DNA of 64,000 bases from an uncultured Lachnospiraceae bacterium (GCA_949949005.1 CATLHM010000006.1:62001-126000), one strand, 5' to 3'. Positions 48,746 through 58,159 are shown, counted from the first letter of the stretch. The notes: generated by a model not told the origin, from the sequence alone. Translations and numbers: made by a program.

Positions 48746-50461
48746 ATGAAAAGAAGAATTATGAGAACTGGAAAAAAGTGGTTAGTCTGTATGCTGTCAA
48801 CCATATTGGCATGCGGCGCTATGGGATGCGGCAGCACAAAGGAGGCCGCTGACCAAAGCCCGGCTGCTTCTGCACAGGCCGACTCGTCAGCCACATCTTC
48901 TTCCAATGAAGACAACGGCGCTGGAGAGACCAGGACACTTTCTATCGCCATCCCTCAGAATGCAAACGTGGAGGATTATGAAACCAACTACCTGACCAAA
49001 TGGCTGGAGGAGGAAATGAACGTTGACCTTGAGTTCGTCCTTCTGCCTGCCACATCGGAGGATGCCAACACCAAGGTTTCTCTCTGGGTCAGCTCCAATG
49101 CAGAGCTCCCGGACGTTTTATGTATGAGTCTGTCAGACACGGTCGCCCAGGATTATGCTTCAAAAGGAATTTTTGTAGACCTCACCGATTATTATGCGGA
49201 TCCTGAAATTGCCGTCAACATTAATTCCTCACGGTTTGATGAAGAGCGTGATACCATTATGAATTCCATCCGCTTTGCCGATGGAAAATACTACAGCCTG
49301 TTTACCTATAACCCTTTCCCGTGGAATGAAGCAAGCTATCGCGCCTGGGTCAATCAGGAATGGCTCGACAGCCTTGGTATGGAAGCGCCAAAGACAACCG
49401 ATGAATTTCGTGAAATGCTGGAAGCCTTCAAAAACAACGATCCCAATGGCAATGGGAAATCCGATGAAATTCCAATGATGTCAGCAAAAAGCGGCTACGG
49501 TATTGACCCCACCACCTTCCTTATGAACGCTTTCATTCAGACCACCCCCGGCGCAGATTATATGGTCGTTGAGAATGGTAAGCTCTCGCCAGCCTTTACC
49601 ACAGACCAGTGGAAAGCAGGCCTTACGTATATCCATGACCTTGTACAGGATGGTCTTCTTTCACCGCTCAGCTTCACACAGGACAGTACGCAGCTCAAAA
49701 CTCAGTTGACTGCCGCGGAGGCAGTGGTTGGCGTTACCTGCGCCGGCAGTACCAGCATGTTCGGCTCAGAACCGGAGGTGGTAGGACGCATGGCCCTGTT
49801 GGAGCCGCTGACCGGGCCGGAGGGTGTCTGCGGCGTTTCCTACCGCCCCAGCACTGCAGGCTGTATCTGGTACATCACGAAAGACTGTGAGGATCCGGAG
49901 CTGGCTTTCAGAGTCGGAGACTGGTTCTTTGGTGAAGAGCAGTCCTGGACCGCACGCTATGGACAGAAGGATGTTCACTGGACAGACGACCCTGAAATCA
50001 CAAAGGATTATCTACCGATGTTTGAACAATATTCTCCGGCTAAATATGTGGGTACCATTTATGGCTCCACAGACATCTGGGGCCAGCCGCAGAATGAACA
50101 CTGGCAGGGTTCCCATCCTTACTCAACCCCTTTGAGCGAGGCGCTTTATCAGTCTTTTGCCTATAAAGAGGATCCGGATTTGGACAGCAAGACCAATTAC
50201 AATACGACACATCTGGATATTTACTACAACAAAATCCCGGATGAATATGTAACCAAGTTCCTCCACACCGATGAAGAGCTTGACAAGCTTACCGATTATT
50301 CGGATATGATCGAATATGTGACCTCCTCCATGGCGGAGTTCATCACAGGGAATCGTTCTTTGGACGAATGGGACAGCTATCTGCAGACGTTGGATGAAAT
50401 GGGTCTGAATGAATATGTCGCACTGCGGCAAAGCGGATTTGACCGGGCAAATGCAGAGTAA
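48746..50461 (+). CDS. Extracellular solute-binding lipoprotein (sugar ABC importer 1)
   Basis: A 571-residue lipoprotein of the family 1 (LplA-like) sugar-binding type. The signal ends in lipobox AMGC (C28), then a Ser/Ala-rich linker. The mature part begins RTLSIAIPQNANVEDYETNY and holds ELPDVLCMSLSDTVAQDYAS and NDPNGNGKSDEIPMMSA, a calcium-site-like loop common in this subgroup. AAGGAGT precedes the ATG. It captures an oligosaccharide outside the cell for the two permeases downstream. The ATPase is not encoded here; such systems often share an MsmX-type ATPase elsewhere. Confidence 0.92.
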   Translation: MKRRIMRTGKKWLVCMLSTILACGAMGCGSTKEAADQSPAASAQADSSATSSSNEDNGAGETRTLSIAIPQNANVEDYETNYLTKWLEEEMNVDLEFVLLPATSEDANTKVSLWVSSNAELPDVLCMSLSDTVAQDYASKGIFVDLTDYYADPEIAVNINSSRFDEERDTIMNSIRFADGKYYSLFTYNPFPWNEASYRAWVNQEWLDSLGMEAPKTTDEFREMLEAFKNNDPNGNGKSDEIPMMSAKSGYGIDPTTFLMNAFIQTTPGADYMVVENGKLSPAFTTDQWKAGLTYIHDLVQDGLLSPLSFTQDSTQLKTQLTAAEAVVGVTCAGSTSMFGSEPEVVGRMALLEPLTGPEGVCGVSYRPSTAGCIWYITKDCEDPELAFRVGDWFFGEEQSWTARYGQKDVHWTDDPEITKDYLPMFEQYSPAKYVGTIYGSTDIWGQPQNEHWQGSHPYSTPLSEALYQSFAYKEDPDLDSKTNYNTTHLDIYYNKIPDEYVTKFLHTDEELDKLTDYSDMIEYVTSSMAEFITGNRSLDEWDSYLQTLDEMGLNEYVALRQSGFDRANAE

Positions 50462-50467
50462 GCTTTT

Positions 50468-50498
50468 CAGGGAGCGGTAATGCCGCTCCCTGTTTTTT
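50468..50498 (+). terminator. Stem-loop between binding protein and permeases
   Basis: CAGGGAGCGG-TAATG-CCGCTCCCTG is a perfect 10-bp stem with TTTTTT after it. Its place inside an operon suggests partial termination or mRNA protection, giving more binding protein than permease. Confidence 0.85.
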
Positions 50499-50519
50499 CA
50501 GAAAGGAGTGACCCAATTT

Positions 50520-51449
50520 ATGCAAAAAAAATCGGCCTTTGACAAATTTAAAAAATACTATCTTTCCAAATGGCGCTTGTACCTTTTCTTGGTAATCCCT
50601 GTTATCTACATTATTATTTTCGCCTATATCCCTATGGTGGGCGCGCAGATTGCATTCAGAGATTATGATTTCAGATATGGGATCTGGGGCAGCGAGTGGG
50701 TGGGATTGGAAAATTTCCTAAAATTTTTCAAATATCACGACTTTAAAAGGATTCTTTGGAATACCCTCTCCGTATCTCTCTATTCGCTCCTTGCCAGCTT
50801 TCCCCTTCCGATCATCCTGGCGCTGCTGCTCCACTCTTTCCCTGGAAAGCGGTTTACAAAGACTGTACAGACGGTGCTGTATATGCCCCATTTTATTTCT
50901 GTGGTCGTCATGATCGGGATGGTTATGCAGATTTTCAATCCCCTTTCAGGCGTTTTTGGTCTCGCCTACCGGGTTTTTACGGGAGAAATCATGCCTGACA
51001 TTTTCGGCAATCCAAATGCTTTCAGGCATATCTATGTCTGGACCGGCATCTGGCAGGGACTGGGCTGGGGAAGTATCATTTATACGGCCGCCCTTTCCGG
51101 AGTGGATATGGAACTGCATGAATCCGCACAGATCGACGGTGCAAGCAGGTTCCAGAGGGTGCGCTATATCGATCTCCCGGCCATTTTGCCCACGGTAAGC
51201 ATTATGCTGATCATGAATGCGGGAAACATCATGAATATTGGTTTTGAGAAGGTACTGCTTTTGCAGAATGATTTAAACCGCAGCAGCAGTGAAGTGATTT
51301 CAACCTATGTTTATAAGGTCGGTCTGATGAGCGGCGGAGATTTCTCCTATGCAACGGCGGTAGGACTGTTCAATTCACTGATCAATTTCACCCTGCTGGT
51401 AATCGTAAACTACACCGCCAAAAAGCTTGGGGAAACCAGCCTGTGGTAA
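50520..51449 (+). CDS. Sugar ABC permease, LplB type
   Basis: A 309-residue inner-membrane permease of about six helices. The ATPase-contact (EAA) loop is SAQIDGASRFQRVRYIDLP. Start ATG 50520 follows AAAGGAG by 11 bases; a GTG at 50508 overlaps the ribosome site and is rejected. It opens with the typical MQKKSAFDKFKKYYLSKWRL. Pairs with the LplC-type permease 11 bases downstream to import the ligand of the lipoprotein. Confidence 0.92.
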   Translation: MQKKSAFDKFKKYYLSKWRLYLFLVIPVIYIIIFAYIPMVGAQIAFRDYDFRYGIWGSEWVGLENFLKFFKYHDFKRILWNTLSVSLYSLLASFPLPIILALLLHSFPGKRFTKTVQTVLYMPHFISVVVMIGMVMQIFNPLSGVFGLAYRVFTGEIMPDIFGNPNAFRHIYVWTGIWQGLGWGSIIYTAALSGVDMELHESAQIDGASRFQRVRYIDLPAILPTVSIMLIMNAGNIMNIGFEKVLLLQNDLNRSSSEVISTYVYKVGLMSGGDFSYATAVGLFNSLINFTLLVIVNYTAKKLGETSLW

Positions 51450-51460
51450 GGAGGATACCT

Positions 51461-52366
51461 ATGAACAATATCGCTAAAAACCGTATATCTACTTCCAGAG
51501 ATGATTTGGTTTATTATATCATCTCCGGCTTTATCATGTCTGTCTTACTTGTCATGGCACTCTATCCCATGGTTTTCGTACTTTCCGCTTCCTTTTCCTC
51601 AGGAGACGCCGTTTCCTCCGGAAAAGTAATCCTGTGGCCGGTAGAGCTTAACCTGGAAGGATATAAAACCGTTTTCAGAAACAATGACATCCTGCGTGCC
51701 TACTGGAACACCCTGCTCTACACTGCTGTAGGGACGCTGATCAATGTTTCCATGGCCCTGATCACCGCCTATCCGCTGTCCCGGAGGGATCTGAGGGGAA
51801 GGGGATTTCTCATGCTGATCTTTACCTTTACCATGTTCTTTTCCGGAGGCATGATCCCTTCCTATATCAATATCAGTAACCTGCATCTGATGAATACATT
51901 TTGGGTTATGGTTCTTCCCGGGGCTCTCTCCGTATACAATATGATCGTCACCCGAACCTTTATCCAGACGAGCATTCCCTATGAAATGCTGGAGGCGGCC
52001 AGCATTGACGGATGCAATGATACGAAATATTTCTTTTCCTTTGTCCTGCCCCTTTCCAAGGCGATCATTGCAGTCAACACTCTGTTCTCCGCGGTGAACC
52101 ACTGGAATGCTTATTTCAACGCGATGATCTATTTAAATGACCGGGATAAGCTTCCCCTTCAAAACATCATGCGGGAGCTTCTGGTACTGAACGAAATGAA
52201 TCTGTCAGATCTGGTAGATCCCGAGCAGGCTCTTCTTATGCTCAATTCCGTGGCCGTGCTCAAGTACGCTCTGATCGTAGTGGCAACCGTACCCATTTTG
52301 TGCGCTTACCCGTTTGCCCAGAAATATTTTGTCAAAGGGGTAATGATTGGTTCTGTCAAGGGATGA
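51461..52366 (+). CDS. Sugar ABC permease, LplC type
   Basis: A 301-residue permease with six predicted helices. EAA loop: EMLEAASIDGCNDTKYFFSF. It ends with the family-typical AQKYFVKGVMIGSVKG. Start ATG 51461 follows AAGGAGG. Lies 11 bases after LplB and 13 bases before the GH31 gene, so the importer and hydrolase are one operon. Confidence 0.92.
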   Translation: MNNIAKNRISTSRDDLVYYIISGFIMSVLLVMALYPMVFVLSASFSSGDAVSSGKVILWPVELNLEGYKTVFRNNDILRAYWNTLLYTAVGTLINVSMALITAYPLSRRDLRGRGFLMLIFTFTMFFSGGMIPSYINISNLHLMNTFWVMVLPGALSVYNMIVTRTFIQTSIPYEMLEAASIDGCNDTKYFFSFVLPLSKAIIAVNTLFSAVNHWNAYFNAMIYLNDRDKLPLQNIMRELLVLNEMNLSDLVDPEQALLMLNSVAVLKYALIVVATVPILCAYPFAQKYFVKGVMIGSVKG

Positions 52367-52379
52367 GAGGAGGCAAGAC

Positions 52380-54893
52380 ATGAAAAAAACGAAACAGGGA
52401 CTTTTGATTGAAGGAAAGCAGAGCGTGTTGAAGCTTTCGATTCTGAGCGAGAGCATCATACGGGTTCAGAGGCAGATGGGCAATCAAAGTGCGCCGGAAG
52501 AACTGATCCTGACAAACCCTCTGCCGGAATATAAAGATTGGTCGGTAAAGGAAACAACAGACTTTATCACCGTGGAAACACCGGCAATCCGCGCGGTTTA
52601 TTCCCGCGCCGACAGCACGCTGCAGTTCTGCGACTGTGCCTTTGGCAAAATAATCCTGCGGGAAAAGGAGACACGTTTCACCATGACTTCGCAGGAGAAC
52701 GGCTGGACCGGCCATGTGGAGCAGTCTTTTTGGTCTGATGAGGATGAGCTTCTGGGCGGTCTGGGGCAGCAGGCAGACGGTGTATGTAACTATAAGGGGC
52801 GATTTGTCCATCTAAACCAGTTTAACATTATCAGCGCGGTACCGGTTCTGATCTCCGGCAATGGCTACGGCCTTCTCTGGAACAACTGTTCCCTGACGGA
52901 AATCAACCGCAAGAAGACACCGCTTAAGCTGGATTTTCATCCATATACCAAGACATTCGGAACTGTTTTTGTTCCCCGGCAGACCGGTCAGTATATCTGG
53001 ATTATCGAAAAGCTGACCAAAAACATGGGATACGAAAACCTGGTGGTTCGGGTAGGCGATACTGTTGTGATTGAACGGGGTACTTCCTGGCATGCCAACT
53101 ACTACACCGGCTCCATCCGGCTGGAGGCCGGAAAAGAGTACTCTGTTTTTGTCAATGCAGCCGTTAATTTGTATTATCAGACTCCGGATCAGCAGGAAGA
53201 GACCTCTATCTGGTCAGAGGTGGGAGGCGGCATCGACTACTGTGTGCTCTATGGGCCGGAAGCGGATCAGATTATTCAGAATTACCGCAGGCTGACCGGC
53301 GATGCCCCCCTTTTTCCCAAATGGGCTTACGGTTATTGGCAGAGCAGGGAGTGCTACCGCACCGCCCAGGAGGTGCTGGACATCGTCGCCGAACACAAAC
53401 GCCGCGGCCACCCCATTGACGCAGTTGTTCAGGACTGGCAGTACTGGGGGGATTTTGGATGGAATGCCCTTGAGTTTTCTCCGGAATATGCAGAGGATAT
53501 TGAGGAAGTGACCCACGCCCTTCACCAGCAGGACGTTCACTTTATGGTCAGCGTATGGCCGAATTTCGGCGAAAGCGAAAAAAACGAAGCCTATCAGGAA
53601 TTTAAAAAAGAAGGCTTTCTGATGGATGACGGGCCATCCGCCGCTCTTGGGGATTACACCGCTGCGCTGCAGGGCTTTCGCCGGAATTACTATGATGCCT
53701 GGAATGCCCAGGCGCGGGACGCCCTCTGGCGCCGTATGGAGCAGAATCTCTTTCAAAAGGGAGTCGATGCCTGGTGGCTGGACGCCACCGAGCCGAACCT
53801 GTGGAGTATTCAGGGAGCCTATCATATGTATCAAACCTGCCGGGGAGGGGCTGCCCGGTGGCTCAATGCCTATACCCTTGCCCACTCAAGGGGGATTTAC
53901 GAGCACCAGCGCCAGGCAGATAGCTCCAAGCGGGTATTTATACTGTCTCGGACAGGCTTCGCCGGAATCCAAAAATACGCCACAGCCGTATGGTCAGGCG
54001 ACACCTGGTATTCCTGGCAGACCTTCCAAAGACAAATAGCGGACGGGCTCCAGTATTCGCTATCCGGGCTGCCATACTGGACATCAGACATCGGCGGTTT
54101 TATGGGCGATCTCTGCGATTCCCCGGATTATCGGGAATTATATGTCCGCTGGTTTCAGTTCGGCACTTTTTGCCCTGTTTTCCGCGCCCATGGAACCAAA
54201 AGCCCCCGGGAGGTCTGGCGCTTCGGCGAAGAAGCAGAGAAAATTTTACATCGGTATCTGATGCTGCGCTACCGGCTTATGCCCTACATCTATTCGCTGG
54301 CCTGGCAGGTTACCCGGTATCAATATACCATCATGCGGAGCCTGTGGATGGATTTTCGCTCGGATCGGCGCTGCATGGAAATTGCGGATCAATATCTTTT
54401 TGGCGGCAGCTTAATGGTCTGCCCGGTCACGGAAAAGGGCGCAGTCAGCCGGGAAATCTATCTCCCTGAAGGAAGCGGCTGGTATGACTTTTGGAACAAC
54501 CTGTATTACGAAGGGGGCACGTCGATTAGAGCAAATGCACCGCTGGAAACCCTGCCTCTCTTTGCCAGGGCCGGTTCCATTCTTCTCTTCGGGCCAAAAT
54601 CCATGCATGCATGCCAGGAAAACCCGGTTGAAATCCGGATCTACAGCGGCGAAAATGCAGAATTCACCTGGTATCGGGACAGGGGCGACGGCTATGCCTA
54701 TGAAACCGGGGAGTATGCCCAGGTGCGGCTCCTGTGGGAGGAACAAAGCCGAAAGCTGACCATATCTCCTCAGGAAGGATGCTATAAACAGGAAAATCAG
54801 CAGTTCTTTGTAACGATTGTCGCTCCCGACGGGCATCTGCAAAGTACGGAAACTTCTCTGCTGCCTGTGGGAGGATGCCGGCTTACTTTTTAA
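52380..54893 (+). CDS. GH31 alpha-glycosidase with PA14-like insert, probably alpha-xylosidase
   Basis: An 837-residue family 31 glycoside hydrolase. After the N-terminal beta domain, residues about 195-285 look like a PA14-type insert (TGQYIWIIEKLTKNMGYENL, IRLEAGKEYSVFVNAA), as in some alpha-xylosidases. The barrel carries nucleophile D468 (AWWLDATEP) and acid/base D541 (VWSGDTWYSW), with AVVQDWQYWGDFGWN before them. GAGGAGG precedes ATG 52380. No signal peptide. Last gene of the importer operon, so it should hydrolyse the imported sugar. Alpha-xylosidase versus alpha-glucosidase is inferred, not proven. Confidence 0.87.
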   Translation: MKKTKQGLLIEGKQSVLKLSILSESIIRVQRQMGNQSAPEELILTNPLPEYKDWSVKETTDFITVETPAIRAVYSRADSTLQFCDCAFGKIILREKETRFTMTSQENGWTGHVEQSFWSDEDELLGGLGQQADGVCNYKGRFVHLNQFNIISAVPVLISGNGYGLLWNNCSLTEINRKKTPLKLDFHPYTKTFGTVFVPRQTGQYIWIIEKLTKNMGYENLVVRVGDTVVIERGTSWHANYYTGSIRLEAGKEYSVFVNAAVNLYYQTPDQQEETSIWSEVGGGIDYCVLYGPEADQIIQNYRRLTGDAPLFPKWAYGYWQSRECYRTAQEVLDIVAEHKRRGHPIDAVVQDWQYWGDFGWNALEFSPEYAEDIEEVTHALHQQDVHFMVSVWPNFGESEKNEAYQEFKKEGFLMDDGPSAALGDYTAALQGFRRNYYDAWNAQARDALWRRMEQNLFQKGVDAWWLDATEPNLWSIQGAYHMYQTCRGGAARWLNAYTLAHSRGIYEHQRQADSSKRVFILSRTGFAGIQKYATAVWSGDTWYSWQTFQRQIADGLQYSLSGLPYWTSDIGGFMGDLCDSPDYRELYVRWFQFGTFCPVFRAHGTKSPREVWRFGEEAEKILHRYLMLRYRLMPYIYSLAWQVTRYQYTIMRSLWMDFRSDRRCMEIADQYLFGGSLMVCPVTEKGAVSREIYLPEGSGWYDFWNNLYYEGGTSIRANAPLETLPLFARAGSILLFGPKSMHACQENPVEIRIYSGENAEFTWYRDRGDGYAYETGEYAQVRLLWEEQSRKLTISPQEGCYKQENQQFFVTIVAPDGHLQSTETSLLPVGGCRLTF

Positions 54894-54977
54894 TGGGGCT
54901 TATCACTAAAAAAGTATCAAATTCTTTATGGTAAGTCTACACACTTCCTACGCTGACCGTACAGCCTTATATAGAAA

Positions 54978-55014
54978 TATGGCAAATTTGGAATCAGATT
55001 CCAAATTTGCCATA
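54978..55014 (+). terminator. 37-base palindromic terminator of the sugar operon
   Basis: Arms of 18 bases (54978-54995 and 54997-55014, TATGGCAAATTTGGAATC) are perfectly complementary around one base, then CTTTTCTTG. Unusually long and AT-rich for a terminator. Confidence 0.7.
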
Positions 55015-55080
55015 CTTTTCTTGTATAAAGTAAAAAGGAAGGTAAATATGAACCTAAACACACCATTTAAGTTCTTATTA

Positions 55081-55110
55081 TTGACTTTTTGCAACTTTTT
55101 CGCATATACT
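55081..55110 (+). promoter_or_regulatory. Promoter of the DinJ/PIN operon
   Basis: TTGACT (55081-55086), an 18-base spacer and TATACT (55105-55110), about 30 bases before the start codon. Confidence 0.7.
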
Positions 55111-55138
55111 ATAGAAAAGATATAAAGGAGGCATGGTT

Positions 55139-55432
55139 ATGGCACAGGCAACTTTCAGCGTCCGCATGGACGAAACATTAAAAAAACAGTTTGACGGCTT
55201 ATGCCAGGACTTCGGTATGAATGCTACCACTGCAATTAATGTATTCGCAAGAGCCGTTGTCAGGCAGCGCAGGATACCTTTTGAAATATCATCTCCTGAA
55301 ACTGATATCACCAGAGAAGGCGCCATGCAAGCATTCAATGCCCTGCGAGCACAGGCTAAAGAAAACGGCGTTGCAGATATGAGTCTTGATGATATCAACA
55401 AGGAAATTGATCTTGCGCGTGCTAAGCTATAA
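55139..55432 (+). CDS. RelB/DinJ-family antitoxin
   Basis: A 97-residue ribbon-helix-helix antitoxin: ATFSVRMDETLKKQFDGLCQ, GMNATTAINVFARAVVRQRRIPF, then a charged C-terminal helix for toxin binding. Start ATG 55139 is eight bases after AAGGAGG; ATG 55133 is too close. DinJ normally pairs with YafQ, a RelE-fold toxin, but the gene three bases downstream encodes a PIN nuclease instead. Confidence 0.87.
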   Translation: MAQATFSVRMDETLKKQFDGLCQDFGMNATTAINVFARAVVRQRRIPFEISSPETDITREGAMQAFNALRAQAKENGVADMSLDDINKEIDLARAKL

Positions 55433-55435
55433 GGT

Positions 55436-55852
55436 ATGATCTGCTACGCAGTCATCGATACAAATGTGCTCGTTTCCGCATTGCTCTCAAGCAAGGATGA
55501 CACCGCCACGGTTCAGGTTGTGAGCAAAGTGATCCGTGGGGAAATCATTCCTGTTTATAGCAATGTAATCACAAAAGAATACAGAGAAGTTCTCTCCCGC
55601 AAGAAGTTTGGATTCTCTGGAAACACAATCGGATACCTGCTCTCTGCTGTAGAAAAATACGGTATATTGGTTGACCCATCACTATCAGGCATCATACTAC
55701 CGGATATGAAGGATCTGCCATTTTACGAGGTAGTACTCGAAAAACGCGATGATAACACATATCTCGTCACAGGCAATATCAAACATTTTCCGAAGGAACC
55801 ATTTGTCGTAACTCCTCGTGAATTTCTCGATATCCTGAACGAAAACAAATAA
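55436..55852 (+). CDS. PIN-domain toxin paired with DinJ-like antitoxin
   Basis: A 138-residue PIN-domain protein (PIN_3-like). D8 (VIDTNVLVSALL), E48 (VITKEYREVL) and D93 (DMKDLPFYEV) supply acidic residues, while the usual last aspartate is replaced at VTGNIKHFP (N114). The N-terminal half is a typical PIN fold. Begins three bases after the antitoxin stop, without its own strong ribosome site. It probably cleaves RNA, with the antitoxin as repressor. Confidence 0.82.
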   Translation: MICYAVIDTNVLVSALLSSKDDTATVQVVSKVIRGEIIPVYSNVITKEYREVLSRKKFGFSGNTIGYLLSAVEKYGILVDPSLSGIILPDMKDLPFYEVVLEKRDDNTYLVTGNIKHFPKEPFVVTPREFLDILNENK

Positions 55853-55861
55853 CGAAAATAA

Positions 55862-56125
55862 ATGATCAAACTTCAAAGCATGGAAAGACAGGCAGCTGAA
55901 GTAATAAATGTTGTTACGGGATCCAAACTGAAATATCCCGAAGGGAAAGGAGACGTGAATATGTGTTTGGCAATTCAACAAATGCGAGAAGAAAGCGAAA
56001 TTAAAGGAGCAATTTTGATGTGTAAGGATTTGGGAGTCTCATTGGCCGAGACTATAAAACGGATTGCGGAGAAATTTCAGTTGTCTGAAAATGAATCCAG
56101 CGAACAGGTAAAACAATATTGGTGA
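55862..56125 (+). pseudogene. C-terminal remnant of an Rpn-family nuclease gene
   Basis: An 87-codon frame that matches only the tail of Rpn/YhgA proteins: EVINVVTGSKLKYPEGKGDVN, CLAIQQMREESEIKGAI, DLGVSLAETIKRIAEKF and the closing SSEQVKQYW. The nuclease core is missing and no ribosome site precedes the ATG. It differs from the Rpn tails elsewhere in the window. It starts ten bases after the PIN toxin, so a larger gene was probably cut when the toxin-antitoxin pair arrived. Confidence 0.7.
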
Positions 56126-56270
56126 AAATGAATGGGATGCATACCTAAGTGGAAACGCATCCCCACAATACCTCATGCCCTGCTTTGGCAAATGCCAAAG
56201 CAGGGCATGAGAGTAAAAACTTATCACCCCAGCTTGTACTCAACTGGTAAAGTCTCGTTCCTATATTCCG

Positions 56271-57083
56271 TTAATTTCTCTTAAGAATCTGCTTCCTGTA
56301 GCGATACACATCTCCACCCAGAGAACTGGTATAATGAAATTCTTCAAAGCCTCTCCTCAACAGCTCCTCATCCGGCTCACATTTCCGGCTTTCCTCGCCA
56401 GGACAGTCAACCACCCAGCCGCCGGATTTTACCACGCGGAAAATCTCTGAGAGCTCCGATTCATAATCATCTCCAACCACATGGCCGGACATGACAATAT
56501 CAAAGGTATCATCCGGATAAGCCAGACTGTCCGCCATCCCGTCTACTACTCTGATATTTTCGATTTTCTCCTGCTTTATCTTATCCCGCAGGTATTCTCT
56601 CAGACAATCCACCGGCTCACTGGCATAGACCTCCTTTGCCCTTTCTGCAGCAGCAAAAGCTAACCTTCCCGAACCGCTCCCTATATCAAGAACTGTTTTC
56701 CCCTGAAAATCTATCAGTTCAAAGAGCCGCTCCTTTTCCCAGGCGTAAATAAAATCACACTTCTCATCCATTACTTCCGGTGTCGTATAGGTGACAAAAT
56801 CCTCCACATAAGAGAGCACATACACCTCCGCAGCCCTGATTTCCTGAGCATTCATCTCTCCAGGATATTTCTGAACCAAGCCCTCAACCATCATGCTGCA
56901 CTCAGGACATTTGTGTAAAAAATACCACCGAACCGCTGGATTTGCCACCAGCGCAATCCCAAGCTGTTCAGAAAGCTTTTGATCCAGTTCCGCCATCTTT
57001 ACAAGCAACTTAAGTTGAAAACGCTCCATTAAAAGAAAACTGTTAAAAGAATATTCTTCTACATTAATCCAGTTTAATGACAT
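56271..57083 (-). CDS. Class I SAM-dependent methyltransferase
   Basis: A 270-residue methyltransferase. Residues 1-125 are an unassigned helical domain with a CPEC motif (LHKCPECSMMVEGL). The catalytic fold follows with motif I VLDIGSGSGRLAFAAAE, acidic loop YASEPVDCLRE, and DTFDIVMSGHVVGDDYESEL. Start ATG 57083 is set by GGAGG five bases upstream; an ATG at 57095 overlaps that site. Standing alone. Substrate unknown. Confidence 0.83.
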   Translation of the reverse strand: MSLNWINVEEYSFNSFLLMERFQLKLLVKMAELDQKLSEQLGIALVANPAVRWYFLHKCPECSMMVEGLVQKYPGEMNAQEIRAAEVYVLSYVEDFVTYTTPEVMDEKCDFIYAWEKERLFELIDFQGKTVLDIGSGSGRLAFAAAERAKEVYASEPVDCLREYLRDKIKQEKIENIRVVDGMADSLAYPDDTFDIVMSGHVVGDDYESELSEIFRVVKSGGWVVDCPGEESRKCEPDEELLRRGFEEFHYTSSLGGDVYRYRKQILKRN

Positions 57084-57367
57084 AAAATCCTCCATTTTCT
57101 AAATCTTAGACTTATTTTTAGCCAGATTTCATCGTAAGGAGGGCCATCAACGGATTCCTCTTTTGGGGATTCTCCTTATATTACACAGACCCTCCCGTCT
57201 ACCGCATTTGCAAAAATATGATTCTTCATATGATAACACCCCTTTCCCGCTTATTTGAGAAACAATTGCTGCTTCTTGTCCTTAATTTTCCCATGGCAAA
57301 TCCGGCATGTCAATCATCTTTTTTAAATTTGACTTTCACAAAATCTTTGCATGATTTCTTGCCTGTT

Positions 57368-58159
57368 TTATCCCTTCTCCTCATCCTGCCTGCCGCCGTC
57401 TTCCCCTTCCCCCATACGCATTTTCAGCGGCGATATTCCGTAATAGCTGTGGAAATGCTGATGAAAGTAATTCATGTTCGTATACCCAACCTCACCGGCC
57501 ACCTGGGATATTTTATCATCCGTATCCATGATCCGGCCCCGCGCCACATACATCCGGTACGCCATCAGGTATTCCGTAAATTTCATGTTGGTTTCCTTGA
57601 TAAAAATCTGGCCCAGGTAAGTGGGGTTCATCCGAAAACGGTCGGCAATACTTTTCAGGGAAATGTGCTGTCCATATTCCATTCCCACCATCATGACAAT
57701 TTTGCGTATCAGCGGGGACAGCTCCGGGTAAGGGCGTTTCAATACCGGATCCATCTCCGGCCCTGTTTCCTCCGGAACGGTTCCGTGAAGCTTTTCCACA
57801 ATTATCTGCCGGATTCTTTTTTGCAGCTTTCCTCCGTCAATCGGCTTTAGCAGGTAGTCCAGCGCGCCGCAGCGCAGGGCCTCACAGGCGTAGGTAAACT
57901 CATCATAACCACTCATCATGATATAATTTGACCGTATTCCCATCTCGCCCAAACGGTTGATCAGCTCATAGCCATATTCACTGCCGATGCAGACATCCAT
58001 CAGGCAAATGTCCGGTTTCCAGTCCACAACATGGGAAATCACCTCAAAGCCGCTCCTTGCCGTCCTGATCTGCCCAAAACCCAGAGCCTTCCAGTCCAGC
58101 AGCCTGCTGAGCCCTTCCAAAATAGCCGATTCATCATCCACGATCATTAATGTGTACAT
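57368..58159 (-). CDS. YesN-type response regulator
   Basis: A 263-residue regulator: receiver with D8-D9, phospho-acceptor D55 (ICLMDVCIGSEYGYEL) and K in YLLKPIDGG, then an AraC helix-turn-helix pair (SLKSIADRFRMNPTYLGQIF, SQVAGEVGYTNMNYFHQHFH). GGGAAAGG precedes the ATG. It lies 42 bases after the YesM-type kinase and should activate the sugar ABC genes upstream on the same strand. Confidence 0.92.
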   Translation of the reverse strand: MYTLMIVDDESAILEGLSRLLDWKALGFGQIRTARSGFEVISHVVDWKPDICLMDVCIGSEYGYELINRLGEMGIRSNYIMMSGYDEFTYACEALRCGALDYLLKPIDGGKLQKRIRQIIVEKLHGTVPEETGPEMDPVLKRPYPELSPLIRKIVMMVGMEYGQHISLKSIADRFRMNPTYLGQIFIKETNMKFTEYLMAYRMYVARGRIMDTDDKISQVAGEVGYTNMNYFHQHFHSYYGISPLKMRMGEGEDGGRQDEEKG

